Assembly: GCA_017561265.1 (NCBI GenBank)
Contig: JAFZDJ010000038.1
Coordinates: 1 to 5,275, forward strand
Length of the DNA stretch: 5,275 nucleotides
Origin: Bacteroidales bacterium
GTDB lineage: Bacteria; Bacteroidota; Bacteroidia; Bacteroidales; UBA932
Direction of reading: 5' to 3'
The number at the start of each line of letters is the position of its first letter. Position 1 is the stretch's first letter. A program made the translations under genes and the position numbers. This document shows, one piece after another, positions 1-5,232 of this stretch. Under the pieces are notes generated by a model, which saw nothing but the letters and a program-made list of their open reading frames with translations, was not told where the DNA came from and searched no databases.

Positions 1-1
1 C

Positions 2-121
2 ACCGGCGGCGCAATGATGAAGGTTCACGGCATTGCAGCTCTGGGCATCGTCCATAAGCTGGGTGCAGCACTGTTTGCTGTGCTGCTGCTGGTGCTGTAC
101 ATTCCCAAGTGGAAGAAGTAA
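2..121 (+). CDS. C-terminal end of a membrane protein (partial, unidentified)
   Basis: An open frame enters from the left edge and ends at TAA 119-121, giving 39 residues. It contains a hydrophobic stretch (LGAALFAVLLLVLYI) followed by a basic tail, PKWKK. This is the usual look of a last transmembrane helix with a short positively charged cytoplasmic end. A strong terminator starts about ten bases after the stop, which supports a real gene end. The visible part is too short to name a family; a transporter or other polytopic membrane protein is plausible. The rest of the gene lies outside the window. Confidence 0.7.
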   Translation, partial: TGGAMMKVHGIAALGIVHKLGAALFAVLLLVLYIPKWKK

Positions 122-128
122 AACTGTC

Positions 129-157
129 AAAACCGGGGGCGGCGCCCCTGGTTTTTT
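129..157 (+). terminator. Rho-independent terminator after the membrane protein gene
   Basis: An 8-bp GC-rich stem (133-140 with 144-151, one G-T pair) closes a 3-base loop and is extended by A-T pairs. Six T residues follow at 152-157. The run of A before the stem means it can also end transcription on the minus strand. It lies directly downstream of the TAA at 119-121. Confidence 0.9.
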
Positions 158-158
158 C

Positions 159-203
159 ATTATATCATACCCGCGAAAAAAAGACAGGGGCAATCAGCGC
201 CTG
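159..203 (-). promoter_or_regulatory. Orphan hairpin/T-tract/promoter unit on the minus strand (copy C)
   Basis: Read on the minus strand, an imperfect hairpin (185-191 with 197-203, one mismatch, loop 192-196) is followed by TCTTTTTTTC. A TATAAT (159-164) then lies 16 bases after a weak TGTCTT -35-like box. The 17 bases GCCCCTGTCTTTTTTTC are identical to the unit at 3038-3090. Here no minus-strand gene is visible on either side. A transcript started here would run at once into the bidirectional terminator at 129-157. It may be the relic of a lost gene. Confidence 0.55.
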
Positions 204-295
204 ATGTAAAAAGAGTGTGCGGAAATTTGTTCTGATTTCCTGCGTTTTCTGGGAGGTTATCCGCAAACAATCCAATTTATGTAAGGAGTTTGTGC
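204..295. other. Intergenic stretch with no gene seen
   Basis: The gene-free region from 122 to 397 holds the terminator, the orphan unit and the lipoprotein promoter listed separately. In the remaining part I see only a weak 6-bp inverted repeat, GGAAAT/ATTTCC, near 220-240, and an AAGGAG at 283-288. The AAGGAG lies upstream of the proposed transcription start, so it is probably not used. No convincing small gene or riboswitch was recognised. Confidence 0.4.
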
Positions 296-324
296 TTGAA
301 TTGCATGGGGCAATACCTTATAAT
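296..324 (+). promoter_or_regulatory. Sigma-70/SigA-type promoter for the lipoprotein gene
   Basis: TTGAAT (296-301) and a perfect TATAAT (319-324) are separated by exactly 17 bases, which predicts transcription from about 331. This leaves a leader of roughly 67 bases before the ATG at 398. Because the promoter lies inside the upstream open part of the reading frame, it argues against any start codon before about 331. Confidence 0.75.
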
Positions 325-383
325 ATTTTCAGGGGTCCATAAGCCGGCCGCCATAGCTTCCGTGCAAAATTACTGCAATGAGC

Positions 384-392
384 AGAAGGTGA
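384..392 (+). promoter_or_regulatory. Ribosome binding site deciding the ATG at 398
   Basis: AGAAGGTGA ends five bases before ATG 398-400. The in-frame ATG at 392 would overlap this site, so 398 is the better start. Confidence 0.7.
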
Positions 393-397
393 TGAAA

Positions 398-1531
398 ATG
401 AAAAGATTAATCAGAAAATCCATCGGGATCCTCCTGGCGTGTGCGGTTCTTCTGGGCCTGAGCGCCTGCGGTCTGACGGAGACCTCCGCCGGAAACACAA
501 AGCCGGTGCAGGCATCCGTTATTGAAATCGAAAAATACGGCCATGCGGTGCTGGATCTGACCACCGCTGATTTTACCGGCAGCGGATACGCCCTTGGCGA
601 TGTTGTCTGCGTGCGCTTTGGCTCCTATGAATCGGAGATGCCCTTCTATGACGGGTACTATACGAATCCCGGCGGTGCGCTGCTCCGCGGTCTGGCCCCG
701 GACAAAAATATTGCTGTCTGCATCAACTATGGCGATATTTCTGCGCAAACGGGTATTGCCGTGGGAGATACCGTTGAGATCACCCTTGCAGAAAAAGGGG
801 GAATGCTCGCTGTTCAGGAATTGTGCGCGCTGAAGTACAGCAACGACCGCGGGGACTATGCGGATGATGTTACCTTTGCGAATTTCCGCGCCGTGACCCT
901 GGGCCGTATTGGAGAAGGAAAGCTCTACAGAACCGCTTCCCCGATCAACAATGAACATGGCCGCGCCGGCTATGCAAACGATCTCATCGCGGCGGTCCAT
1001 GTGGCGGCAGTGGTGAATCTGGCGGATGCGCCAGAAGATATTGAGGAATACTGCGGGGCGGCGGATTTCGACTCGGCGTATTACCGCGCCCTCTATGAGG
1101 ACGGAAAGGTGATCGCGCTGGACATGACGGCCAACTTCTACTCGGAGAAATTCGCGTCATCCCTGGCGGAGGGGCTCGGCTTCCTGGCGCAGAACGAGCC
1201 TCCGTATGCCGTCCATTGTGTGGAGGGCAAGGACAGAGCCGGATTTGCGGTCATGGTGCTGGCGGCGCTGATGGGCGCGGATGTGCAGGAAATCGTGGAC
1301 GATTATATGGTCAGCTTCTGCAATTACTACGGCATCGATAAGGAAAACCAGCCGGAGCGATATGAGGCCGTTCTGAACAACAATCTGATACCCATGCTGT
1401 TCCATGTGACTGGAACGGATTCCATGGAAGCGTTGGCACAGATCGATCTGGAAGCTGCCGTGACGGAGTATTTGCTGGACAGCGGCATGTCTGAGCGTGA
1501 TATTCTTCTGCTAAAGGAAAAGCTTGGCTGA
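398..1531 (+). CDS. Lipoprotein with SAM-adenosyltransferase-like barrel and tyrosine phosphatase domain
   Basis: A 377-residue exported lipoprotein. Residues 1-24 form a lipoprotein signal: basic MKRLIRK, a hydrophobic core and the lipobox LSAC, with Cys24 as the lipidation site. Residues about 38-130 (KYGHAVLDL, LGDVV, GGALLRGL, NIAVCINYGD, TGIAVGDTV) resemble in order the C-terminal barrel of SAM hydroxide adenosyltransferases; that match is by eye and is inference. Residues about 157-330 carry a tyrosine/dual-specificity phosphatase: LYRTASP at 176-182, VVNLAD at 205-210, and the phosphate-binding loop HCVEGKDRAG at 273-282 with nucleophile Cys274 and Arg280. The HCxxGKDR form is typical of the bacterial Y_phosphatase3/PtpB-like group. 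The enzyme would be tethered outside the membrane and would remove phosphate from tyrosine, other phosphoproteins or phospholipids; the substrate is unknown. The frame is open further upstream to TTG 290, but promoter and ribosome-site positions favour 398. The gene has its own promoter and a terminator 13 bases downstream. Confidence 0.85.
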   Translation: MKRLIRKSIGILLACAVLLGLSACGLTETSAGNTKPVQASVIEIEKYGHAVLDLTTADFTGSGYALGDVVCVRFGSYESEMPFYDGYYTNPGGALLRGLAPDKNIAVCINYGDISAQTGIAVGDTVEITLAEKGGMLAVQELCALKYSNDRGDYADDVTFANFRAVTLGRIGEGKLYRTASPINNEHGRAGYANDLIAAVHVAAVVNLADAPEDIEEYCGAADFDSAYYRALYEDGKVIALDMTANFYSEKFASSLAEGLGFLAQNEPPYAVHCVEGKDRAGFAVMVLAALMGADVQEIVDDYMVSFCNYYGIDKENQPERYEAVLNNNLIPMLFHVTGTDSMEALAQIDLEAAVTEYLLDSGMSERDILLLKEKLG

Positions 1532-1543
1532 AAATACACATAG

Positions 1544-1573
1544 AAAAAGCAGGGGAGATACCCCTGCTTTTTT
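1544..1573. terminator. Bidirectional terminator between convergent genes
   Basis: Arms AAAAAGCAGGGG (1544-1555) and CCCCTGCTTTTT are perfectly complementary around a 5-base loop, AGATA. T runs on both strands let it serve the lipoprotein gene (+) and the dipeptidase gene (-), whose stop is at 1589-1591. The stem core GCAGGGG matches the hairpins near 3065 and 4116, but the loop differs. Confidence 0.9.
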
Positions 1574-1588
1574 ATATATGGCTGATCG

Positions 1589-2248
1589 TTATCGTCTCAG
1601 ATAATCTGCAGACACCGGGAATTCAAAGTACGTGTCGGGATAAGGCTCATCCTTCAATGTGAAGTGCCACCACTCGCAATCGAAGGGCATGAATCCGTGG
1701 CGAACCATGGCGTTTCGGAGGATCATGCGGTTTTCGAACTGCTCCTCGGTAATTCCCTGATAATCGGGATGGGATACCTCGCCGAAGAAGTCAAAGGGAC
1801 TGCCCATATCCACTTCTTTTCCGGTTTTCATGTCAAGCAGGGTCAGGTCAACGGTACTGCCGCGGCTGTGGCTGGATTGTTTTGCGATATAGCCTTTGAT
1901 GAAAAGCTCCGTTTTTTCCAGATCGGGATAAAAGTACTCCTTCATGCGCTTGTCCTGATCCTCGATCCCCCACAGGACGAAAGACCGCACGGCGCAGGCA
2001 GGCCGGTACGCATCGAAAACCTTCAGCCGGTATCCCTGGACGAACAGCTCATTGCTGACGGCTTTCAGCGCTCTGGCTGCTTCCTTCGTGATCAGGGCGC
2101 AGGGCTCCTCGTAACCGTCGATTCGTTCGCCGATGAAGTTGTAAGTTGAAAAATACCGGATCTCCTGAATGACATGGGGAACAAAGTCCGACAGAAGTAC
2201 AAATCCAGAGGGATCCATTGCCGGGTTGTTCGGATATGTTTTTCTCAT
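1589..2248 (-). CDS. D-alanyl-D-alanine dipeptidase, VanX/DdpX-like (peptidase M15D)
   Basis: A 219-residue zinc dipeptidase, close to the 190-205 residues usual for VanX/DdpX. All expected active-site elements are visible: YRP with Arg82 (equivalent to the transition-state Arg of VanX), the SxHxxGxxxD zinc motif SSHSRGSTVD with His127 and Asp134, and EWWH with catalytic Glu192 and zinc ligand His195. The family cleaves the free dipeptide D-Ala-D-Ala. In glycopeptide-resistant bacteria this removes the normal cell-wall precursor; elsewhere it serves dipeptide catabolism or recycling. There is no signal peptide, so it is probably cytoplasmic. No vanH, vanA or vanRS homologue is in the window, so I infer a housekeeping or recycling role rather than resistance. 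The start ATG is preceded by AAGGTGAGG at 2251-2259. It lies about 100 bases after the acetyltransferase gene on the same strand, without a strong terminator between, so co-transcription is possible. Confidence 0.9.
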   Translation of the reverse strand: MRKTYPNNPAMDPSGFVLLSDFVPHVIQEIRYFSTYNFIGERIDGYEEPCALITKEAARALKAVSNELFVQGYRLKVFDAYRPACAVRSFVLWGIEDQDKRMKEYFYPDLEKTELFIKGYIAKQSSHSRGSTVDLTLLDMKTGKEVDMGSPFDFFGEVSHPDYQGITEEQFENRMILRNAMVRHGFMPFDCEWWHFTLKDEPYPDTYFEFPVSADYLRR

Positions 2249-2349
2249 TTCCTCACCTTCTATTTTTATGTTTTTTCTGATCCTGCGAAACTTATCTGAA
2301 GAAATACGGCTTTATCCGCCGGATGTGCGTCCCGGTCGATGAGGCTGTT
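2249..2349. other. Short intergenic gap between acetyltransferase and dipeptidase genes
   Basis: No strong terminator is present. Only a 4-bp CGGC/GCCG inverted repeat followed by a few T is seen on the minus strand. No convincing promoter pair was found for the dipeptidase; an A/T-rich CATAAAAAT before its ribosome site is the best -10 candidate. Read-through from the acetyltransferase gene seems the simpler explanation. Confidence 0.35.
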
Positions 2350-3009
2350 TCAGTTGGGATTGCGGATCATGGAATAATGCTCGACAGAGCTTCCGGGGAT
2401 GGTATTTGTTTCCTGAAGCTCGAAACCATAGTGGCGATACAGGGGTACATTGCTGTCATTGTTCGTTTCCAGATAAACGATCATCTTTTCGTCATCACAA
2501 AAGCGAAGCATGGGTTTCATCAGTTTTGACGCGATGCCCTTTCCCTGGGCGGATTGCCGGACGGACAGATTGTACAAATACCAGTCAACATGTCCCGTGT
2601 GCTTCTTTTTCAGTTTCATGGCGAAGGTTTCATAGACCAGCAGCTTTCGGATAATTCCCAGACCGCTGTGCAGCAGCAGCCGTACGCCGCCGTTGAGGAG
2701 GAAGGGGAGCGTCTTGCTTCCCGTAAAGCCCAAAGGGACCCAAACAGCAAAACCGTTTAATTCTTCGCTGTCGGCGAAAATCACCGCGTCGTCCTTCATG
2801 GCAGCGAGCGTTGTTTTCATGATCAGCTTCGATGCGGTGGGGTTATAGGCTCCGTTTGTGAACCAATTGTGCAGGGGATAGTTCCGATACGCATCAGCGG
2901 CGATCTCGGCCAGTTCATCCAGCCGCTGTTCAGGCACAAGATAAAGCCCGGCTTTTTGAATGATGCGGCGGGCCAGCGGGATTTCAATTTTTCTTACAAG
3001 ACGATCCAT
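2350..3009 (-). CDS. GNAT-family N-acetyltransferase
   Basis: A 219-residue acyl-CoA-dependent acetyltransferase. The GNAT core is in the C-terminal half: strand YLYNLSV at 144-150, then the acetyl-CoA pyrophosphate-binding loop RQSAQGKGIA at 151-160 (Q/RxxGxG/A motif). These are followed by a helix, the strand MIVYLET at 176-182 and VPLYRHYGF at 188-196, the usual motif B. The N-terminal part (about 1-100) has the layout of GNATs with MTTLAAM-like helices and a FAVWVP strand at 87-92. The acceptor substrate cannot be read from the sequence. The frame can be extended five codons to a TTG, but that TTG overlaps the ribosome binding site, so the ATG at 3007-3009 is chosen. An extended -10 promoter lies directly upstream. 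It may form a two-gene unit with the dipeptidase. Confidence 0.88.
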   Translation of the reverse strand: MDRLVRKIEIPLARRIIQKAGLYLVPEQRLDELAEIAADAYRNYPLHNWFTNGAYNPTASKLIMKTTLAAMKDDAVIFADSEELNGFAVWVPLGFTGSKTLPFLLNGGVRLLLHSGLGIIRKLLVYETFAMKLKKKHTGHVDWYLYNLSVRQSAQGKGIASKLMKPMLRFCDDEKMIVYLETNNDSNVPLYRHYGFELQETNTIPGSSVEHYSMIRNPN

Positions 3010-3013
3010 AAAA

Positions 3014-3022
3014 CTTCCTCCC
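3014..3022 (-). promoter_or_regulatory. Ribosome binding site deciding the acetyltransferase start
   Basis: On the minus strand GGGAGGAAG lies four bases before ATG 3007-3009, with the GGAGG core at normal spacing. The upstream TTG alternative (3022-3024) overlaps it and is therefore unlikely. Confidence 0.75.
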
Positions 3023-3037
3023 AATATAGGTAGTTTT

Positions 3038-3066
3038 ATTATAGCAAATATCTGGAAAAAAAGACA
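3038..3066 (-). promoter_or_regulatory. Extended -10 promoter for the acetyltransferase gene
   Basis: On the minus strand TGCTATAAT gives an extended -10 (TATAAT at 3038-3043). A weak TGTCTT sits 17 bases upstream at 3061-3066 and overlaps the T-tract of the preceding terminator. The predicted transcript starts near 3031, about 20 bases before the start codon region. Confidence 0.7.
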
Positions 3067-3089
3067 GGGGCAAAATGCCCCTGCTTTTT
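3056..3089. terminator. Bidirectional terminator downstream of the HD gene (copy A hairpin)
   Basis: A perfect 8-bp stem, CAGGGGCA (3065-3072) with TGCCCCTG (3076-3083), closes an AAA loop. On the minus strand it is followed by TCTTTTTTT, ending the HD-domain gene, which stops at 3135. On the plus strand CTTTTT follows. The same 19-base palindrome recurs exactly at 4116-4134. Confidence 0.9.
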
Positions 3090-3134
3090 ATATAACAAAA
3101 AATCCGTCCCCTGCCGGCATCCGAAGCAGCAAGT

Positions 3135-4064
3135 TTATACTGCAATTTCCTGGTTGTTCAGGATCAGCGTCATCTTTTGACAGTCAATCTTAATATCGCT
3201 GCGCGTCTCAATGACGGAAAGGCAATATGTAAAGGTGTCCCTGACGGTTTTGGCGGCCCTGATAATTCCGTCTGCGACGGATTCCTGATCGGTATCGGCC
3301 ATAATAACGATGGAATCCCCGGTAAATGCCACACTATGGATGGCGTTGTGCTTGGCAAACTCAAACAGGCTCTCCGCGCCGATTCCTTCTATCGTATTGG
3401 TGTCATACAGAAGCTTGGGATTACGGTCGGATGCAATATCAAGCTCGTCGCACAGCCGGATCAGCGCCGCAAGCAAAGCAATGTTTGCGTCCTGCCCGTC
3501 GCCGAGGGCAAAGGATACAGGATAAAGCGTTTCATCCATCAAATCGGTTTTTCGGTGTCCGCGTCCAACTTCCGCAATGGCCCGTGCGTACTGTTCATTG
3601 GGGATCTCAAAGAAACTCCAATACTTTTTCACAAACTGCGCGGAGAACTCATTATGAAATTTGCGGATAAAATCGGGTTTTGACAGTTCCTGATGGGCGT
3701 CTGCATAATCGCGCAGTCCGGATGCATCAATAAACGCGTCGAGATTTTTATCAGAAACGCACATTCCGACGTCGTGCAGGGCACAGGCCATCAGATATAC
3801 GTAGATCTCGCCTGCATTTAATTTCTGAATATTATCACGCAGCAGCTGGTTTGAGATGTTGGCAACATTCATGGTATGCAGGAGCGAATGATCGGTATAC
3901 GTTGGAAATATGATGCGAAACCTGTCCAACATCCGCTCAAAAGCCGACATGGAACAAGCATAACGGGATGACAGGTCTTCGTTGAGTTCTCTTAATCTAT
4001 ACTCAAGTAAGAAATCATAATTAGCACTGCAGCCCTGAGCGGTGTGCTTTTGCTTTTCTTCCAT
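3135..4064 (-). CDS. HD-domain metal-dependent phosphohydrolase
   Basis: A 309-residue soluble protein with an HD superfamily phosphohydrolase core. Visible metal-binding positions in order are TDHSLLH at 57-63 (His59, His63), the eponymous ALHDVGM at 95-101 (His97, Asp98), FHNEFSA at 136-142 (His137), GRGHRKTDL at 167-175 (His170) and LIRLCDELDIASDR at 201-214 (Asp206/Asp209). The layout, with an N-terminal YTDHxxxH and a C-terminal LxRxxDxLDxxxDR, resembles the HD/HD-CE type found in bacterial stand-alone and signalling proteins. HD enzymes hydrolyse nucleotides, cyclic nucleotides or other phosphoesters; the substrate here is unknown. Residues about 215-309 form a mixed alpha/beta tail (HSVAFTGDSIVIMAD). 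The frame is open 20 codons further upstream, but ATG 4062-4064 is preceded by AAGGAGG at 4074-4080, and the promoter lies within the extension. It has its own promoter and terminator. Confidence 0.85.
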   Translation of the reverse strand: MEEKQKHTAQGCSANYDFLLEYRLRELNEDLSSRYACSMSAFERMLDRFRIIFPTYTDHSLLHTMNVANISNQLLRDNIQKLNAGEIYVYLMACALHDVGMCVSDKNLDAFIDASGLRDYADAHQELSKPDFIRKFHNEFSAQFVKKYWSFFEIPNEQYARAIAEVGRGHRKTDLMDETLYPVSFALGDGQDANIALLAALIRLCDELDIASDRNPKLLYDTNTIEGIGAESLFEFAKHNAIHSVAFTGDSIVIMADTDQESVADGIIRAAKTVRDTFTYCLSVIETRSDIKIDCQKMTLILNNQEIAV

Positions 4065-4073
4065 AAGATTATG

Positions 4074-4080
4074 CCTCCTT
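4074..4080 (-). promoter_or_regulatory. Ribosome binding site for the HD gene
   Basis: A perfect AAGGAGG on the minus strand is spaced nine bases from ATG 4062-4064. It settles the start against the longer open frame beginning at 4124. Confidence 0.8.
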
Positions 4081-4089
4081 TTCCCCTTT

Positions 4090-4117
4090 ACTATAACATA
4101 AATCGGGAAAAAGAACA
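4090..4117 (-). promoter_or_regulatory. Promoter for the HD gene
   Basis: On the minus strand TATAGT (4090-4095) lies 16 bases downstream of a weak TGTTCT. As with the acetyltransferase promoter, the -35 region coincides with the T-tract of the preceding hairpin. Confidence 0.55.
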
Positions 4118-4138
4118 GGGGCAAAATGCCCCTGCTCC
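4106..4138 (-). terminator. Terminator after the spoIVB fragment (copy B hairpin)
   Basis: The stem CAGGGGCA (4116-4123) with TGCCCCTG (4127-4134) around an AAA loop is followed on the minus strand by TTCTTTTT. It sits about ten bases after the stop of the spoIVB fragment, so it is probably inherited with that gene end. On the plus strand no T run follows, so it acts in one direction. Confidence 0.85.
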
Positions 4139-4144
4139 AAATAT

Positions 4145-4267
4145 TTATCCCGCTGCTTCCAGCATATTTTCAATAAAGATCCCATACCCCCGTGTCGGGT
4201 CATTCACCAGTACACGGGTCACCGCACCCACCAGTTTGCCGTTCTGGATAATGGGAGAGCCGGACAC
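4145..4267 (-). pseudogene. spoIVB: 3' fragment of spoIVB (stage IV sporulation protease, S55)
   Basis: The 40 codons before TAA read [14 protein letters not shown], then [15 protein letters not shown], then [11 protein letters not shown]. This is the recognisable C-terminal end of SpoIVB, the serine protease made in the forespore that signals activation of pro-sigma-K. The fragment begins at the family's GMSGSP motif, which holds the catalytic serine. The Met is Val here and the preceding Gly has become Pro. The usual THVLV is TRVLV. Two codons upstream of the homologous part the frame meets TGA (4277-4279), so there is no start, PDZ domain or His/Asp catalytic region. It is therefore a non-functional remnant or a displaced gene tail. 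It keeps its own terminator. Identification rests on memory of the family's conserved C-terminus and is strong for such a short stretch. Confidence 0.88.
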
Positions 4268-4303
4268 GGGTGATTGTCATTAGGGACAACAGTTGTTAAG
4301 TGC
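4268..4303. other. Junction between spoIVB fragment and the LRR gene's terminator
   Basis: Similarity to spoIVB ends at about 4267. The next bases hold two small overlapping inverted repeats: TTGTC/GACAA (4274-4278 with 4285-4289) and the perfect palindrome ACAAC-A-GTTGT (4286-4296). They do not belong to any recognised gene. They may mark a recombination breakpoint or the end of an inserted segment; I could not assign them to a known insertion sequence. Confidence 0.4.
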
Positions 4304-4342
4304 AAAACAGCCATACCCTATATGGTTAGGATATGGCTGTTT
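4304..4342 (-). terminator. Terminator of the leucine-rich-repeat gene
   Basis: A 14-bp stem, AAACAGCCATACCC (4305-4318) with GGATATGGCTGTTT (4329-4342), has one mismatch and a 10-base loop. On the minus strand it is followed by TTTTGCAC. It begins two bases after the TAA of the LRR gene, and is AT-richer than the other terminators in the window. Confidence 0.8.
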
Positions 4343-4344
4343 CA

Positions 4345-5175
4345 TTATTTTTCGTTTCTGTACTTTTCTACCAGTGCGTCAAACTGAGCTATGTATTTAT
4401 CCAAGCGTTTTTGATGCTGCGGTAAATCAAGACCGGGCTTTCTAAAACCGCAGACTCTTACATCATTCAGCAAAGCATCTTCCTTGTTATATGCACACAG
4501 GCATTTTCCGGATAGATCAGGATATTTTGCAACAATCCATGCAATCTCTTCCGTAGTTAACATACCGGCATCAAAATCAAATCTTTCTAATGAAGGCAAA
4601 GAACTGAGCGCACTCAAGTCTTTATCATTCAATCGGATGTTATTTAACCACAAATGTTTTAAGGAAGGCATACCCGAAAAACACTCCAAAGATTCCATCG
4701 GATAGTTATTAAAAATACTTCCGGAAAAACAGACAGTTTCTAATACCTTTGAAGTTTTCAACAGTTCTGGATTTAGAGTCAATTTTTTAGCATCACTGAT
4801 ACTGATGGCCTTTAAAGAAATGTTTTTTTCAAAATTCCATAGTTTGTCTGCCCGAATGTTCCAATACATGCTTACCTCTTCAAGATTTACCAAATCCTCA
4901 AGAGGAGAGAAATCCTGGATGAGCTGACATGTAAAGAAGGAAAGATACCGATAGGTTTTTCCATAGTGCTGCACAAAGTACTCCAGGCTCTGCTGGTTCA
5001 TTCCGCAAATTTCAAGAATCTCTCGATTCTTTCCTGTGGACATTTCATAATCCACATCATCCGGTGTCATGCAACAAGGAGACAGGGCATCACCTTTGAT
5101 GCTCTCGGGACGAGAAATGAATAGCCGCTTCGGTGTGTCGCTTACGTGAATAAAGAACTCACCACTTCTTGCCAT
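4345..5175 (-). CDS. Leucine-rich-repeat protein of unknown function
   Basis: A 276-residue protein without signal peptide or membrane segment, so probably cytoplasmic. From about residue 74 to 218 it shows some six irregular leucine-rich repeats of 22-25 residues, for example LEDLVNLEEVSMYW, NISLKAISISDA, MPSLKHLWLNNIRLNDKDL and LPSLERFDFDAGMLTTEEI. Such repeats build a curved scaffold for protein binding. The first 70 residues (MARSGEFFIH..., a CCM pair at 34-36) and the charged, helical end (HQKRLDKYIAQFDALVEKYRNEK region, 255-276) are unassigned. No catalytic motif is visible. The codon use is clearly AT-richer than that of the lipoprotein and dipeptidase genes, which suggests separate origin. 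The gene lies alone between the truncated spoIVB tail and another apparent spoIVB end, with its own promoter and terminator. The ribosome site before ATG 5173-5175 is a weak GGGGGT. Confidence 0.75.
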   Translation of the reverse strand: MARSGEFFIHVSDTPKRLFISRPESIKGDALSPCCMTPDDVDYEMSTGKNREILEICGMNQQSLEYFVQHYGKTYRYLSFFTCQLIQDFSPLEDLVNLEEVSMYWNIRADKLWNFEKNISLKAISISDAKKLTLNPELLKTSKVLETVCFSGSIFNNYPMESLECFSGMPSLKHLWLNNIRLNDKDLSALSSLPSLERFDFDAGMLTTEEIAWIVAKYPDLSGKCLCAYNKEDALLNDVRVCGFRKPGLDLPQHQKRLDKYIAQFDALVEKYRNEK

Positions 5176-5198
5176 TTCAACAACCCCCTTTTTCTATT

Positions 5199-5226
5199 AT
5201 TGTAACACAGAAAATAAAAAACACAA
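5199..5226 (-). promoter_or_regulatory. Extended -10 promoter for the leucine-rich-repeat gene
   Basis: On the minus strand TGTTACAAT gives an extended -10 (TACAAT at 5199-5204). TTGTGT lies 16 bases upstream (5221-5226). It overlaps the T-rich tail of the hairpin at 5233-5253. Confidence 0.6.
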
Positions 5227-5232
5227 GAAGAT

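Noticed and set aside
407..1000. 197-codon open frame on the - strand
   Set aside because: It is a shadow of the lipoprotein gene in GC-rich coding sequence; no motif or ribosome site.
1664..2149. 161-codon open frame on the + strand
   Set aside because: It lies wholly inside the dipeptidase gene on the other strand, which has complete catalytic motifs. The + frame has no ribosome site or recognisable domain.
1589..2248. Vancomycin resistance locus
   Set aside because: Only a VanX-like dipeptidase is present. Resistance needs at least VanH and VanA-type partners, which are absent here.
3177..3683. 168-codon open frame on the + strand
   Set aside because: It is antisense to the HD-domain gene, whose metal-binding residues are intact; no independent support.
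3056..4138. CRISPR array from the repeated GGGGC palindromes
   Set aside because: Copies are few, far apart and followed by T-tracts and promoters; they are terminator hairpins, not regularly spaced repeats.
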